A program made the position numbers and the translations under genes. The notes below the pieces were generated by a model. The model did not search any database, had not been told where the DNA came from, and saw only the letters and a list, made by a program, of their open reading frames with translations. A DNA stretch of 64,000 nucleotides from Vreelandella profundi (GTDB lineage Bacteria > Pseudomonadota > Gammaproteobacteria > Pseudomonadales > Halomonadaceae), in contig NZ_CP077941.1 of NCBI RefSeq assembly GCF_019722725.1, positions 3,100,001-3,164,000 on the forward strand, read 5' to 3'. Positions 18,518 to 26,992 of this stretch are shown here, piece after piece. Positions within the stretch are counted from its first letter, which is position 1. Each line of letters opens with the position of its first letter.

Positions 18518-19605
18518 GCGTCGACATCGACATTCTAAGCGGTTTAGGCGACAAAGGGCCGGCCGCTATCGTGGTCGAGGCAAACGGTAAACGCCTGCTG
18601 CTGGATGCAGGCGGAGCGCTCCACCCCGGCGACACCATTACCTGGGCCAACCATCTTGATGTAGACGCAGTGCTGATTAGTCACGACCATATCGATCATA
18701 TTGGCGGCGTGGCCCACCTGCCTAGAGATGTGCCGCTGTACTGCACGCCGCTGGTCGCCCAGGCGCTGCCACCTGGCCGCACGTGGCGGCCATTGCCCGA
18801 GCGCGGCTCGCTAACCGTCGCAGGCATTGACGTCACCACAGGGCAAGCCGGCCACTCGCTCGGGGGCGTATGGCTGCACCTTGCGATTGGCAGCGGCGTA
18901 TTTTACAGCGGCGATGCCTGCTTTGAGTCGCGGGTGTTCCCGTTCGATACGCCGCCCAAAGCCGCCACTGCACTGCTGGACGGCTCTTACGGCAGCTACG
19001 ATGCCCCGCAAGCAGCATGCTATCAGCAGCTACGCCAGCAGATTCATCGCCCGCTCGCGCTCCCTGTACCCACCTCCGGTCGCGCGTTGGAGCTGGCGCT
19101 ATGGCTTAGCCAGCTAGCCCTGCAACAGGGAATAAGTTTGGCGATTGATCCAGCAATACGCAGCGCCTTGGCAAGCCTGCTTGCCCAGCCAGCCACGCTA
19201 AGGCGCCCGGGCATCGATGCCGCCATTGACCGCGTTTTGACAGGCAAGAATGATCCAAATGCTACGCTTCAACTGATTAGCGATCGCGACGACACGCCAG
19301 AGCAATGGCCCCATCATCATCTACTGCATACCGGCTATTTGACGCCCGAGCGCTGCGCCCAGCTCGCCGCAGGCAAGATAAGCGCGCAGCGCTGGAATGT
19401 GCACCTGCGTGCCTCGCACCTGGTGGCACTCGCCGATCAGCTAGGCGCTACCCGGACCGTTCCGCTATTTACTCAGCTCACTGATAATGCGTTAAACGCC
19501 TGGAGCAGGCTGCTGGGTAAGCGTCTATGTACGACTCGCCACCTTAAAGCCGGTACGCGCCCAACCACGTTGTCATCATTAAGGAGTTTTGCATGTCCGC
19601 AGTAA
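18514..19605 (+). CDS. Metallo-beta-lactamase-fold hydrolase
   Basis: This 363-residue protein has the binuclear metal motif HDHIDH at residues 57-62, a further GHSLGG near 113 and YSGDACF, where the bridging Asp is expected. The fold includes phosphodiesterases such as PhnP and RNase Z-like enzymes as well as lactonases. It is translationally coupled to the ABC ATPase (ATGA at 18514-18517) and overlaps the phosphatase gene by 13 bp, so it belongs to the transport operon. A phosphodiesterase that opens or cleaves the imported compound would fit, but the substrate is unknown. A GTG at 18496 is an alternative start but lies inside the ATPase gene. Confidence 0.82.
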   Translation: MSVDIDILSGLGDKGPAAIVVEANGKRLLLDAGGALHPGDTITWANHLDVDAVLISHDHIDHIGGVAHLPRDVPLYCTPLVAQALPPGRTWRPLPERGSLTVAGIDVTTGQAGHSLGGVWLHLAIGSGVFYSGDACFESRVFPFDTPPKAATALLDGSYGSYDAPQAACYQQLRQQIHRPLALPVPTSGRALELALWLSQLALQQGISLAIDPAIRSALASLLAQPATLRRPGIDAAIDRVLTGKNDPNATLQLISDRDDTPEQWPHHHLLHTGYLTPERCAQLAAGKISAQRWNVHLRASHLVALADQLGATRTVPLFTQLTDNALNAWSRLLGKRLCTTRHLKAGTRPTTLSSLRSFACPQ

Positions 19606-20039
19606 TTGTCGACGTTGACGGTACCCTTGCCGAGTTTCATCCCCACCAGGTCAGCGATTGGGTGCTGGGTAGCCAAAAACAGTGGGAGCCGTTCTTCGCC
19701 CATATGGCCGAAGCACCGGTGATTGATGCGGTTGCCAAGCTGGTCACTATTCTCAAGACGCAAGGCCAGCAGATTGTGATTTGCAGCGGCCGCCCGGATA
19801 GCCACCGCGAGCATACTCAGCGTTGGTTAGAGCGTCACGCCATCCCTTTTGATGCCATGTACCTGCGCCCAGAAGGCGATGACCATGTGGATGATGAAGA
19901 GGTGAAAACCGCGCTGCTCAAGCAAATGCGCGACGATGGGTTCGCCCCCTGGCTGGTGCTGGATGATCGTGATGCCGTGGTTGCCCAGTGGCGCGCGCTG
20001 GGCCTTACCTGCCTACAGTGCGCGCCGGGGGATTTCTGA
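19593..20039 (+). CDS. HAD-superfamily phosphatase, polynucleotide kinase 3'-phosphatase-like
   Basis: The 148-residue protein is a bare HAD phosphatase. Motif I is DVDGT (Asp7 nucleophile, Asp9), motif II ICSGRPD and motif III/IV LVLDDRDAVV. The arrangement resembles the phosphatase domain of T4-type polynucleotide kinase. AAGGAG just before the ATG gives a strong ribosome site within the end of the preceding gene. Together with the metallo-beta-lactamase protein it suggests stepwise removal of phosphate from an imported phosphodiester or phosphate ester. That pathway is inference. Confidence 0.82.
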   Translation: MSAVIVDVDGTLAEFHPHQVSDWVLGSQKQWEPFFAHMAEAPVIDAVAKLVTILKTQGQQIVICSGRPDSHREHTQRWLERHAIPFDAMYLRPEGDDHVDDEEVKTALLKQMRDDGFAPWLVLDDRDAVVAQWRALGLTCLQCAPGDF

Positions 20040-20137
20040 TCGAGTACGTAAAGTCAGCAGCTCGTTAAAATATATAGCTGCTGTTTTGCCTCTATCTTGA
20101 TCATCTCCTTCCCCACCCGGCTTCTCCTGCTTTCTGC

Positions 20138-20164
20138 GTGCCCCAGCATTTAATGCTGGGGCAC
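20138..20164. repeat. Perfect 13-bp inverted repeat with one-base centre
   Basis: GTGCCCCAGCATT and AATGCTGGGGCAC flank a single T. The hairpin lies about 100 bp after the phosphatase stop and 30 bp before the Zur-like box. There is no T run on either side, so it is not a typical intrinsic terminator, although it could protect or end the upstream transcript. The rest of the 252-bp gap shows no gene. Confidence 0.75.
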
Positions 20165-20193
20165 GAGCAAGCACAGCTTTGCAAGCCATATCA

Positions 20194-20209
20194 TATGTTA
20201 TAACATAAC
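20194..20209 (+). promoter_or_regulatory. Zur-box-like operator upstream of the metal ABC transporter
   Basis: The sequence TATGTTATAACATAAC contains the perfect palindrome ATGTTATAACAT, and its stretch GTTATAACATAAC differs at one position from the core GTTATANTATAAC of the gammaproteobacterial Zur consensus. It lies 83 bp before the binding-protein start. The same 13 bases TATGTTATAACAT occur upstream of the COG0523 gene at 25759-25771. No cobalamin riboswitch motif was seen here. Confidence 0.75.
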
Positions 20210-20291
20210 AATAAATCAGAACATCGTTGTCTCCTTGCCCCCTTGGCTAGAGGTGACGCTGGCCTAACAACCTTTTGTATTGAGAATTTTC

Positions 20292-21308
20292 ATGAACCTC
20301 ATTCGCTCAATGCTGCTGGCAGTGTCTGGAGTGTCTGCCAGCTATGCCATGGCTGATACAACGGACTACCCGCTGACGCTGAATAACTGCGGCAAGCAGA
20401 TTAGCTTTTCAGCAGCGCCCAACGGTACGGTCACCATCGGCCAGTCGGCAACCGAAATCCTCTATGCGCTGGGGCTGGGCGATCAGGTATTGGCCACGTC
20501 TGTATGGTTTACGCCCGTATTACCGCAATTTAGTGAGCTTAACACCGCCATTGAACGCATCGCCGATAACGACCCAAGCTTTGAGTCAGTGGTTAACCAA
20601 CGCCCCGAACTAGTCGCTGTGCAGTATGAATGGCATGTTGGCGCGACAGGCAGCGTAGGAACGCGTGAGCAGTTTGACGATCTGGGCATTGCTACATACA
20701 TCATGCCTGCCGACTGCGATACCAAAGATAACACCACCGGCGGCGACGGCATGCGTACTGCGCCGTTTTCGCCGGCTCACATTTACAAGGGCATTGTCGA
20801 GCTCGCCGAAATCTTCAATGTGCAATCGGCTGGGGAAGCGCTGATTGAGAGCCTTGATACTCGTGAAGCAGACGCGGTTGCCGCCGCCGCCCAACTTGAT
20901 CTACCGGATAACCTTTCTGCAGTGTTCTGGTTCTCCTCGCCCGATAATGGCGTTGCCCCCTTTGTCGCGGGGCAACTGGGCGCGCCCGGCTATATGATGA
21001 AATCACTAGGGATACACAACGTCATCCAGTCCGATGAGGAGTGGCCCACGGTAGACTGGGAGACTATTGCTCGAGCCAATCCGGACGTGATTGTCATCGC
21101 GCATATGGACCGCCGCCGCTATCCCGCTGACGATATCGACGCCAAGCGTGCATTTCTGGAAAGCGACCCTGTGACGCGTGAAATGCAAGCGGTTCAAAAC
21201 GGCCATATCATCGAGATGGATGCCCACGCCATGAGCGCGACAATGCGCACTCTTTTCGGGCTTGAAACATTATCAGATGCCCTGTCGGGGATGACCTTCG
21301 AGCGATGA
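20292..21308 (+). CDS. FecB/BtuF-type periplasmic binding protein, probable zinc/metallophore uptake
   Basis: This 338-residue protein has a signal peptide (cleavage likely after AMA at residue 21) and the class III binding-protein fold used for siderophores, cobalamin and metallophores (GQSATEILYALGLGDQVLA; RPELVAVQ; WFSSPDNG). I chose the ATG at 20292 because the signal peptide begins there; the frame also has a TTG at 20280. Permease and ATPase follow with ATGA overlaps. The Zur-like box upstream suggests expression under zinc starvation, comparable to the Zur-regulated FecCD-type system PA2912-2914 of Pseudomonas aeruginosa; the transported ligand is inference. Confidence 0.86.
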   Translation: MNLIRSMLLAVSGVSASYAMADTTDYPLTLNNCGKQISFSAAPNGTVTIGQSATEILYALGLGDQVLATSVWFTPVLPQFSELNTAIERIADNDPSFESVVNQRPELVAVQYEWHVGATGSVGTREQFDDLGIATYIMPADCDTKDNTTGGDGMRTAPFSPAHIYKGIVELAEIFNVQSAGEALIESLDTREADAVAAAAQLDLPDNLSAVFWFSSPDNGVAPFVAGQLGAPGYMMKSLGIHNVIQSDEEWPTVDWETIARANPDVIVIAHMDRRRYPADDIDAKRAFLESDPVTREMQAVQNGHIIEMDAHAMSATMRTLFGLETLSDALSGMTFER

Positions 21309-22372
21309 ACAGGGCATCTGCGCTCACGACATGGCCGTGCCTTCAGGTGCGTGGCCTTTGGTGCTGGCTGGCGCCGCTGATTCTCTTCTCGGCGCTCATC
21401 GCCGGAACCGCCATTGGCGAGACGTCGATACCGGTAGAAACGGTCCTGAAGGTGCTTGCCAATCAGTTGTTGGGAGCTGGCTATCCCGTTGATCGAATCG
21501 ATGCCGGGATTATCTGGAGTTATCGTCTAAGCCGCGCAGTCGTCGCGGCATGCTGTGGTGCCGGGCTGGCGCTGGCCGGTGTTGTGCTTCAGGCGCTGCT
21601 GCGCAATCCGCTGGCCGATCCCTACCTGATGGGAATTTCCGCAGGCGCATCGACCGGCGCCGTTTTGGTCGCCGTTGCTGGGTTTGGCGCAGGCGTTGTA
21701 ACCCTCTCGGTGGGTGCCATGGTCGGAGCCATTGCGGCATTCGGGCTGGTGGTAGTGCTCGCCTACGCAGCGTCTGATAGCGCCGGTGGTGGAACACAAG
21801 CATCCAGCACAATCATTTTGGCCGGTATCGCCGGATCGAGCCTGTTTAACGCGTTGACGGCGTTTATCATTGCCAAGTCGGCCAGCGCGGAGCAGGCCCG
21901 CGGCATCATGTTTTGGCTGATGGGCAATCTTTCCGGCGTTCGCTGGGACAACGCCTTTCTTGCCGTACCCACCGCGCTTGGCGGCCTGTTGATCTGCCTC
22001 TGGTATCGGCGAACGCTGGATGCCTTTACCTTTGGCGTCGACAGTGCGGCATCCATGGGCATCGCCGTGCGCCGTGATCGGGGAATCCTGATCGCCACCG
22101 TCGCGCTGATAACCGCTGTGATGGTTTCCATGGTAGGTGCTATCGGCTTTGTGGGGTTGGTAATTCCTCATGCCATGCGATGTCTAACGGGGAGCCGGCA
22201 CACCCGCCTAGTGCCCGCCTCTGCATTGGCGGGCGCGGTATTTCTGATCGGCGCTGACGTGGTGTCCCGAGTACTGGTTGCGGGGCAGGTACTCCCCATT
22301 GGGGTTGTCACGGCACTGGTCGGCGCGCCGATTTTCGCTTTAATACTGATTCGCGGAGCAAGATCACGATGA
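21305..22372 (+). CDS. FecCD-family ABC transporter permease
   Basis: The 355-residue protein belongs to the FecCD/BtuC permease family, with about 10 membrane segments. The early segment AGAGLALAGVVLQALLRNPLADPYLMG is diagnostic (here PLADPYLMGIS), and GAIGFVGLVIPH near residue 280 is the conserved ATPase-contact region. It overlaps the binding-protein gene by ATGA (21305-21308) and the ATPase gene by another 4 bp, so the three form one translational unit. Confidence 0.94.
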   Translation: MNRASALTTWPCLQVRGLWCWLAPLILFSALIAGTAIGETSIPVETVLKVLANQLLGAGYPVDRIDAGIIWSYRLSRAVVAACCGAGLALAGVVLQALLRNPLADPYLMGISAGASTGAVLVAVAGFGAGVVTLSVGAMVGAIAAFGLVVVLAYAASDSAGGGTQASSTIILAGIAGSSLFNALTAFIIAKSASAEQARGIMFWLMGNLSGVRWDNAFLAVPTALGGLLICLWYRRTLDAFTFGVDSAASMGIAVRRDRGILIATVALITAVMVSMVGAIGFVGLVIPHAMRCLTGSRHTRLVPASALAGAVFLIGADVVSRVLVAGQVLPIGVVTALVGAPIFALILIRGARSR

Positions 22373-23133
22373 AGCTCGCCGCAGAAAATCTGAGCTGGAC
22401 AGTTCAGGGACGCACGCTGCTGAAGGATGTCAGCTTTGAAATTGCCGCTGGTGAGACCTTTGGGCTGATCGGGCCGAACGGCTCTGGTAAAACGACGCTG
22501 CTACGTCTGTTTGCCGGCCTGCAAAAATCTAAAGTGGGTCGCGTACGAGTCGGCGAGCAAGATATGGGCCGCATGCGTCAGCGCGACATAGCGCGCTTGG
22601 TGGCGCTGGTCGAGCAGCAGGCCAACACCACTGAGCGCATCAGCGTTCACCAGGCCGTATCACTGGGTCGTACCCCCTTTCTTTCGCCGTTTCACCCCTG
22701 GTCTGATGAGGATGAAGCCATCATCTCGCGCGCGCTGGCGGATGTGGGTATGCAGTCGATGGCTGAGCGTCTTTGGCATACGCTTTCCGGCGGCGAGCGC
22801 CAGCGCGCCCACATTGCGCGAGCCCTGGCCCAACAGCCTAGCGTGCTACTGCTGGATGAGCCCACCAACCACCTGGATATTCGCCACCAGCTCGCCATTC
22901 TTCAGTTAGTCAGGCAACTTCCCATTACGGTGGTGATTGCTCTCCACGATCTAAACCAGGCCATGGACTGTGACCGTATTGGCGTTATAGAAAGCGGTCG
23001 ACTGGTCGATTTGGGCACGCCTCGGCAAGTGCTGACGTGCCGTCGGCTGCGCCAAACCTTTGGCGTGCATGCCGACATTATTGAAGACCCCATTGGGCAA
23101 GGACAGATTATGCGTTTTCGCCAAGCAGTCTAG
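22369..23133 (+). CDS. FecE/BtuD-type ABC transporter ATP-binding protein
   Basis: This 254-residue ATPase has Walker A GPNGSGKTT, signature LSGGERQRAHIARAL, Walker B VLLLDEPTNHLD and the switch His in ALHDLNQA. It energises the FecCD-type importer. Its stop is 9 bp from the convergent end of the DUF1289 gene, with no obvious terminator hairpin in between. Confidence 0.94.
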   Translation: MKLAAENLSWTVQGRTLLKDVSFEIAAGETFGLIGPNGSGKTTLLRLFAGLQKSKVGRVRVGEQDMGRMRQRDIARLVALVEQQANTTERISVHQAVSLGRTPFLSPFHPWSDEDEAIISRALADVGMQSMAERLWHTLSGGERQRAHIARALAQQPSVLLLDEPTNHLDIRHQLAILQLVRQLPITVVIALHDLNQAMDCDRIGVIESGRLVDLGTPRQVLTCRRLRQTFGVHADIIEDPIGQGQIMRFRQAV

Positions 23134-23142
23134 GGCTAAACA

Positions 23143-23316
23143 CTATTTGTTGAGCTTCTTTCGCCGCTGTTCGGCTCGCTTAAGGGTAGAGATTTTCTCG
23201 GGCCGCTTCATGGATTTCCAGTGGCGGATCTCTTCAATGCTGCGCCCACAGCTGGAACACATGCCGCCTTTCAACTGGCAAGTGGATATGCAGGGACTGT
23301 CAATTTTTTTGGCCAT
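23143..23316 (-). CDS. DUF1289 family small cysteine protein
   Basis: The 57-residue protein has the DUF1289 pattern SPCISTC followed by MCSSCGRSIEEIRHW, with cysteines spaced like a small metal-binding knot. Function is unknown. I start it at 23316, where the homologous part begins; the longer frame to 23379 lies inside the next gene. The TAATG junction at 23314-23318 couples it to the hypothetical gene upstream. Confidence 0.82.
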   Translation of the reverse strand: MAKKIDSPCISTCQLKGGMCSSCGRSIEEIRHWKSMKRPEKISTLKRAEQRRKKLNK

Positions 23317-23678
23317 TAGTGCCTCGCAGCGCGTGAGCGCAATCGGCGCTGCCAGTCGCCACCGTGGCTGCGTTGGCACGCCTGCTCGCTATCAAAGTCG
23401 ATATGATGGGTAACGCTATCGAGTGCTACGCCAGCCTCGGCCAGGGCGTTAGCCGTAACATCATGTAGACGCTGTTTGTCATCCTTCAGCGCTGAAGCTA
23501 AGTGGGCGTCGGTATCAAATACCCAGATAACGACAAGGCTTGCGGGGAAGTGCTGGTAGTCAACGCAGTGGGTTAGCCAGACAAACCCTGCCACCTCCAC
23601 TTTGGCCTGCTCGCAGGCATCGGTCAGCGAAGCGATTAGCTGCCGCTCCAGTTTGCCGCGTTCCCGTTTGGCAATCAT
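23316..23678 (-). CDS. Conserved hypothetical protein
   Basis: This 120-residue protein is not assigned to a function. It begins with a basic helix (KRERGKLERQLIASLTDACEQA), followed by a mixed region GFVWLTHCVDYQHFPASLVVIWVFD and a basic tail. Similar proteins in other gammaproteobacteria are sometimes labelled Fis-family regulators, but I see no Fis-type helix-turn-helix. It is followed by the DUF1289 gene with a one-base overlap and preceded by the broken WD40 gene, so it may be the third gene of the Zur-controlled transcript. Confidence 0.65.
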   Translation of the reverse strand: MIAKRERGKLERQLIASLTDACEQAKVEVAGFVWLTHCVDYQHFPASLVVIWVFDTDAHLASALKDDKQRLHDVTANALAEAGVALDSVTHHIDFDSEQACQRSHGGDWQRRLRSRAARH

Positions 23679-23723
23679 AAGTTTTCCTGGTTGGTCGTGT
23701 GTATAGATCAGTAGTGCGAGCCG

Positions 23724-24739
23724 CTAGCCCGCTACCGGGAGACGCCCGGCAAAACCTGTCTCAGTGCCAAACGCTAGCCAGTTGCCATCCGACGACCAGC
23801 ACATGGTGGTAATTGCCCCATTGCCTGGTGGTTTAACGACGACTTCCTGCTCGCGTAGGGGCTCTGCGATAGTGATTTGACCGTTATCGTAACCGATCGC
23901 GAGGATCGCGTGTTTGGGGTCTCCGGCGACGGCGGTGACTAAGGCGCTGGCCGATTCACCCGGCGTTATCGGCTCACGTCCTTTAGGCCCTTTGCGGCCC
24001 TTGAATGACCAGCAAGGCGCACAAGGACTACCGCTGGTGGCCAAATAGCGTCCGCCATTGAACCAGACCATGACTTTACCTTAGCGCTATAGCCACTCAT
24101 AAAAAGGGCATCATTGTCCTCGAGTCGCCAGCCGCGCAGACACTCCTCCTGCATTGCAGAAATAACAAAGCGACTATCCGGGCTCCAGGTAACCGCCAGG
24201 TGCGAGCCGGGACACTTGAGTGACACCGGCGCTGATTCTGCCGAACGCGTGGAGCAGAGCGTTACGCCACCGTAATGGGCCACGGCCATGCGGTAACCGT
24301 TAGGCGCAAAGCAGATGCCGCCTATCGTACTCGGGAATTCACGCACCAGAGGCTGGCCTTTCTCGGCATACAAATTTAGCCGATTGCCTTCGGTGCAAGC
24401 CATCATCCCATTGGCGTGGCTGGCCACGTGGTCAATCCAGCAACCCTGGAAAGCAGCCATCTCATTGGCCGTGCCATCGGCGTCAATGCGCCTAAAGCAC
24501 CCATCATCGCCGCCGCTCAAAAACCCCGCTTTCGGCGCGCTGGAAAGACTTAACACGGCGCCTTGATGGGCTTGGGTCTTGATAGGCTCATTATCCGCAT
24601 TAGCGGGTAACAGACGCACGCTGCCATCACCGAGCGCAAAGGCTAGATTGTTCGCTTTATCAAAACAGGCGGATAGCACATACGCCGACCACTGCCACTG
24701 ACACCCCAACTGCTCAAGGATCGAGGCCGGCTGACTCAT
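23724..24739 (-). pseudogene. WD40 beta-propeller protein, broken by a frameshift
   Basis: Two reading frames together give a complete WD40-repeat protein of the type often encoded next to COG0523 GTPases. The first part runs from 24739 to about 24072 and contains propeller repeats (VTWSPDSRFVIS, GICFAPNGYRMAVA); after GYSAKVKS the frame becomes nonsense, while another frame from 24071 continues MVWFNGGRYLATSG and ends with WSSDGNWLAFGTE at 23724. A one-base deletion near 24071-24072, in the codon after GTAAAG, restores the join. Either it is a real pseudogene or a sequencing error. Its start overlaps the COG0523 gene end by ATGA, so the two form an operon. Confidence 0.8.
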
Positions 24740-25728
24740 GACAGCCTCTGGGTGGCGCTAACCTTTTGGATACAAGCCTCGAACCCGGCCCGCAGTTTTG
24801 CTTCATCCAAATCACGACCAATAAACACCAGACGGCTATGGCGCGGCTCACTGCTCGTCCACGGCTGTGTAAAGATCCCATTGGCCAGCATATGCACACT
24901 TTGAAAAACATAGCGTTTGGGCTGATCCAGCAGATGTAAGATCCCTTTGCAGCGCAGAATATTCACGCCATCAGTACGCAGCACTTCCGTGACCCAGGCA
25001 TCAAACCGCTCGGGAAGCAGCGGTTGATTCGCCGTCAACGAGATACTCTTGACCTGCTCATCATGCTCATGGGCGTGCTCCTCGGTCAGAAACCCCGGTT
25101 CCAACGAGATGATTCTTTCCAGATCAAAGGCCCCGAGGTCGAGCACCTCAGAAAGGTCGACATCGCAATGGTTGGCCGTCACGACTTTTACATAGGGATT
25201 GATGTTACGAATCCGTGCGACGAGCGCCTGCTGCTCCTGCTCATCGATAAGATCGATCTTGTTGAGGATAATAACGTCGGCAAACGCCACCTGTTCAGCT
25301 GCTTCTGGACTATCGCTAAGCCGAGCGGGCAGGTGCTTGGCGTCAGTGACCGTGACCGTGACCACCGCATCCAGCGCCGTTTTGCTGCGCACATCGTCAT
25401 CAACAAAAAAAGTCTGCGCTACAGGCGCAGGATCCGCCAGACCTGTCGTTTCAATGATGATCGCGTCAAAACGATCAATGCGCTTCATTAAACCTGAAAT
25501 AATGCGTATCAAGTCACCGCGAACGGTGCAGCAGATACAGCCATTATTCATCTCAAAGACTTCTTCATCGGCGCCAACGACCAGATCGTGATCAATCCCC
25601 AGTTCACCAAACTCATTGACGATCACTGCATAGCGTTTGCCGTGATCCTCAGAGAGAATGCGGTTGAGTAGCGTTGTTTTGCCAGAGCCTAAATAGCCTG
25701 TCAGTACGGTAACCGGGACTTTTCCCAT
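24736..25728 (-). CDS. COG0523 (CobW/ZigA-type) GTPase, probable zinc metallochaperone
   Basis: The 330-residue protein has Walker [10 protein letters not shown] (11-19), the metal-binding CICC (Cys64, Cys66, Cys67), the G-domain motifs NKID and ETTGL, and a His/acid-rich stretch EEHAHEHDE near residue 215. COG0523 GTPases deliver zinc or other metals to client proteins, and Zur-controlled members work during zinc starvation. A Zur-box-like palindrome lies 31 bp before the start codon, and AGGAGC precedes the ATG. The FecCD-type importer nearby has the same operator. It is a different protein from the COG0523 member in the molybdenum cluster at 52129. Confidence 0.92.
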   Translation of the reverse strand: MGKVPVTVLTGYLGSGKTTLLNRILSEDHGKRYAVIVNEFGELGIDHDLVVGADEEVFEMNNGCICCTVRGDLIRIISGLMKRIDRFDAIIIETTGLADPAPVAQTFFVDDDVRSKTALDAVVTVTVTDAKHLPARLSDSPEAAEQVAFADVIILNKIDLIDEQEQQALVARIRNINPYVKVVTANHCDVDLSEVLDLGAFDLERIISLEPGFLTEEHAHEHDEQVKSISLTANQPLLPERFDAWVTEVLRTDGVNILRCKGILHLLDQPKRYVFQSVHMLANGIFTQPWTSSEPRHSRLVFIGRDLDEAKLRAGFEACIQKVSATQRLS

Positions 25729-25751
25729 GATGAGCTCCTGCTTACTCGAAA

Positions 25752-25774
25752 TTTATTATATGTTATAACATTTC
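25752..25774 (-). promoter_or_regulatory. Zur-box-like operator upstream of the COG0523 gene
   Basis: The right half TATAACATTTC (25764-25774) matches all 11 positions of the half-site of the gammaproteobacterial Zur consensus GAAATGTTATANTATAACATTTC, and the left half matches about 5 of 11. The 12-base palindrome ATGTTATAACAT (25760-25771) is identical to the one at 20195-20206. It lies in the 425-bp gap between the COG0523 gene and gntR; bases 25775-25939 of that gap show nothing I can name. Confidence 0.75.
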
Positions 25775-25939
25775 TTTAAAATCAGCATAACCATCTTTTT
25801 AGAAGACCAAGGGAATCGATATGAAGAGCTGGTAGACGCGTTGTGAAAATAGTAAATAGAAGCGTCGAACGAAAGCGATAAGCAGATAACGCGCAACAAA
25901 GTGTAGTGTGCGTCGAGAGATTTTTAAGCGTTTGCCAAC

Positions 25940-26158
25940 CTAGTTCGATATTGCCAGACCAGCACCGCCAACTATTCCTAAGCCAATTACCCGATCACGC
26001 ATTGGTGCGGAGACGGTCTCTACCAGCGAAAGCGCCATATCAATCTCCGCAGTGACGCCTGCGCAGATGTAGTGACCGCTGCTTTCGATAGAGAGAATGC
26101 CCGTGCAACGCGCCATGTCGGCAAGGACGATTACCCCACCGATATGGACAAATCTAAC
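25940..26158 (-). pseudogene. Remnant of a PaaI-type hotdog thioesterase
   Basis: Directly after gntR on the same strand is a 70-odd-codon open stretch without a start codon. It reads VHIGGVIVLADMA, then AGVTAEIDMALSL and DRVIGLGIV, which resembles the middle and end of PaaI-family thioesterases (HGGVIATLAD, VTAEL, GDRV). The 5' part is missing. The words CATATCGGTTAG at the end of gntR and CATATCGGTGGG at the start of the remnant share nine bases, which would fit a deletion between short repeats. The family assignment is tentative. Confidence 0.45.
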
Positions 26159-26837
26159 CGATATGCTCTAGCGGCCCCTCCATGCGCCGCACGCTAGAAA
26201 CGAAGTCGCTAAAGCGTTCGCCTTGAATCAACACATGGTCGCTTAATGCCCGCTGCGCGGCTGCCGGGTCACCTTTCTCAATCGCTTCTACGATGGTTTG
26301 ATGCTCGCTCAGTGAGCTATGCACCCGCTGTCGCACCTGCAGCTGCAGGCGTCGATAGGGCTTTAGGCGTTGCTTTAACTGACGCGCTTCGCTGGCCAAA
26401 AAAGTATTGTGGCTGGCGGCGTAAATGCAGTCGTGAAAACCTTCATTTTCGTAATAATACTCGTCGCTATCACCAGCTAAGGCAGCCGCTTCGCATCGCC
26501 GATGCGCGTCACGTAGTGCCGTCAGTTCCTGATCGGTGATCCGGCGGGCAGCCAAACGGCCGCACATTCCTTCAAGCTCGGCCATGACTTCAAACATTTC
26601 GATCAACTGGTCGATACCGACTTTTGCCACAAAAGTGCCTTTCTTGGGTGACACCGTTACCAGCCCGCTGGCAACCAGCTGCTGAAAAGCCTCACGTACC
26701 GGCGTTCGAGAGACCTGAAACGCCTGCCCCAAGGCCTCAGGATCGAGCCGCTCTCCGGGGACGCGGCGGCCATTAATAATGTCATCTTCGAGAGAATCTC
26801 TCAGTCGCTGTGCGTTTGAACGCTTAATGCCCGTCAT
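26154..26837 (-). CDS. GntR-family (FadR/FCD subfamily) transcriptional regulator, probable malonate regulator
   Basis: This 227-residue protein has an N-terminal winged helix (PEALGQAFQVSRTPVREAFQQLV, about residues 28-50) and an all-helical FCD ligand domain with its metal-site His residues (AAHRRCEAAA, EGFHDCIYAASHN, SLSEHQTIVEAI). AGGAGG at good distance precedes the ATG. It is divergent from the malonate transport and degradation operon, in the position of MatR in rhizobial mat clusters; control of that operon by a malonate-derived signal is inference. No clear MatR-type palindrome was seen between the genes. Confidence 0.88.
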   Translation of the reverse strand: MTGIKRSNAQRLRDSLEDDIINGRRVPGERLDPEALGQAFQVSRTPVREAFQQLVASGLVTVSPKKGTFVAKVGIDQLIEMFEVMAELEGMCGRLAARRITDQELTALRDAHRRCEAAALAGDSDEYYYENEGFHDCIYAASHNTFLASEARQLKQRLKPYRRLQLQVRQRVHSSLSEHQTIVEAIEKGDPAAAQRALSDHVLIQGERFSDFVSSVRRMEGPLEHIG

Positions 26838-26889
26838 GTTTTACCTCCTGAATCGCGGCTTATTTCACGCATTTAAAAAGACCATATAG

Positions 26890-26918
26890 TTGACATTAGC
26901 ACAGTTAACCGCTATTGA
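26890..26918 (+). promoter_or_regulatory. Likely sigma-70 promoter of the malonate operon
   Basis: A perfect -35 TTGACA at 26890-26895 is followed after 17 bases by TATTGA at 26913-26918. It points toward dctP, about 75 bp before its start codon, in the region between the divergent gntR and dctP genes. The -10 match is partial. Confidence 0.5.
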
Positions 26919-26992
26919 AATATATATCAGCTTGCCTGATGAACACACAAAAGCTTATCCAAAAACATAACAACAAGTGTTGGAGATGCCAC

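Noticed and set aside
20138..20164. Intrinsic terminator
   Set aside because: The stem is perfect but no T run follows on either strand, so it is listed only as an inverted repeat.
20040..20291. Cobalamin riboswitch before the BtuF/FecCD-type transporter
   Set aside because: No B12-box-like conserved sequence was found, while a Zur-like palindrome is present.
21527..22171. 214-codon frame antisense to the FecCD permease
   Set aside because: The plus-strand permease is complete and has diagnostic motifs; the antisense frame is low-complexity and has no ribosome site.
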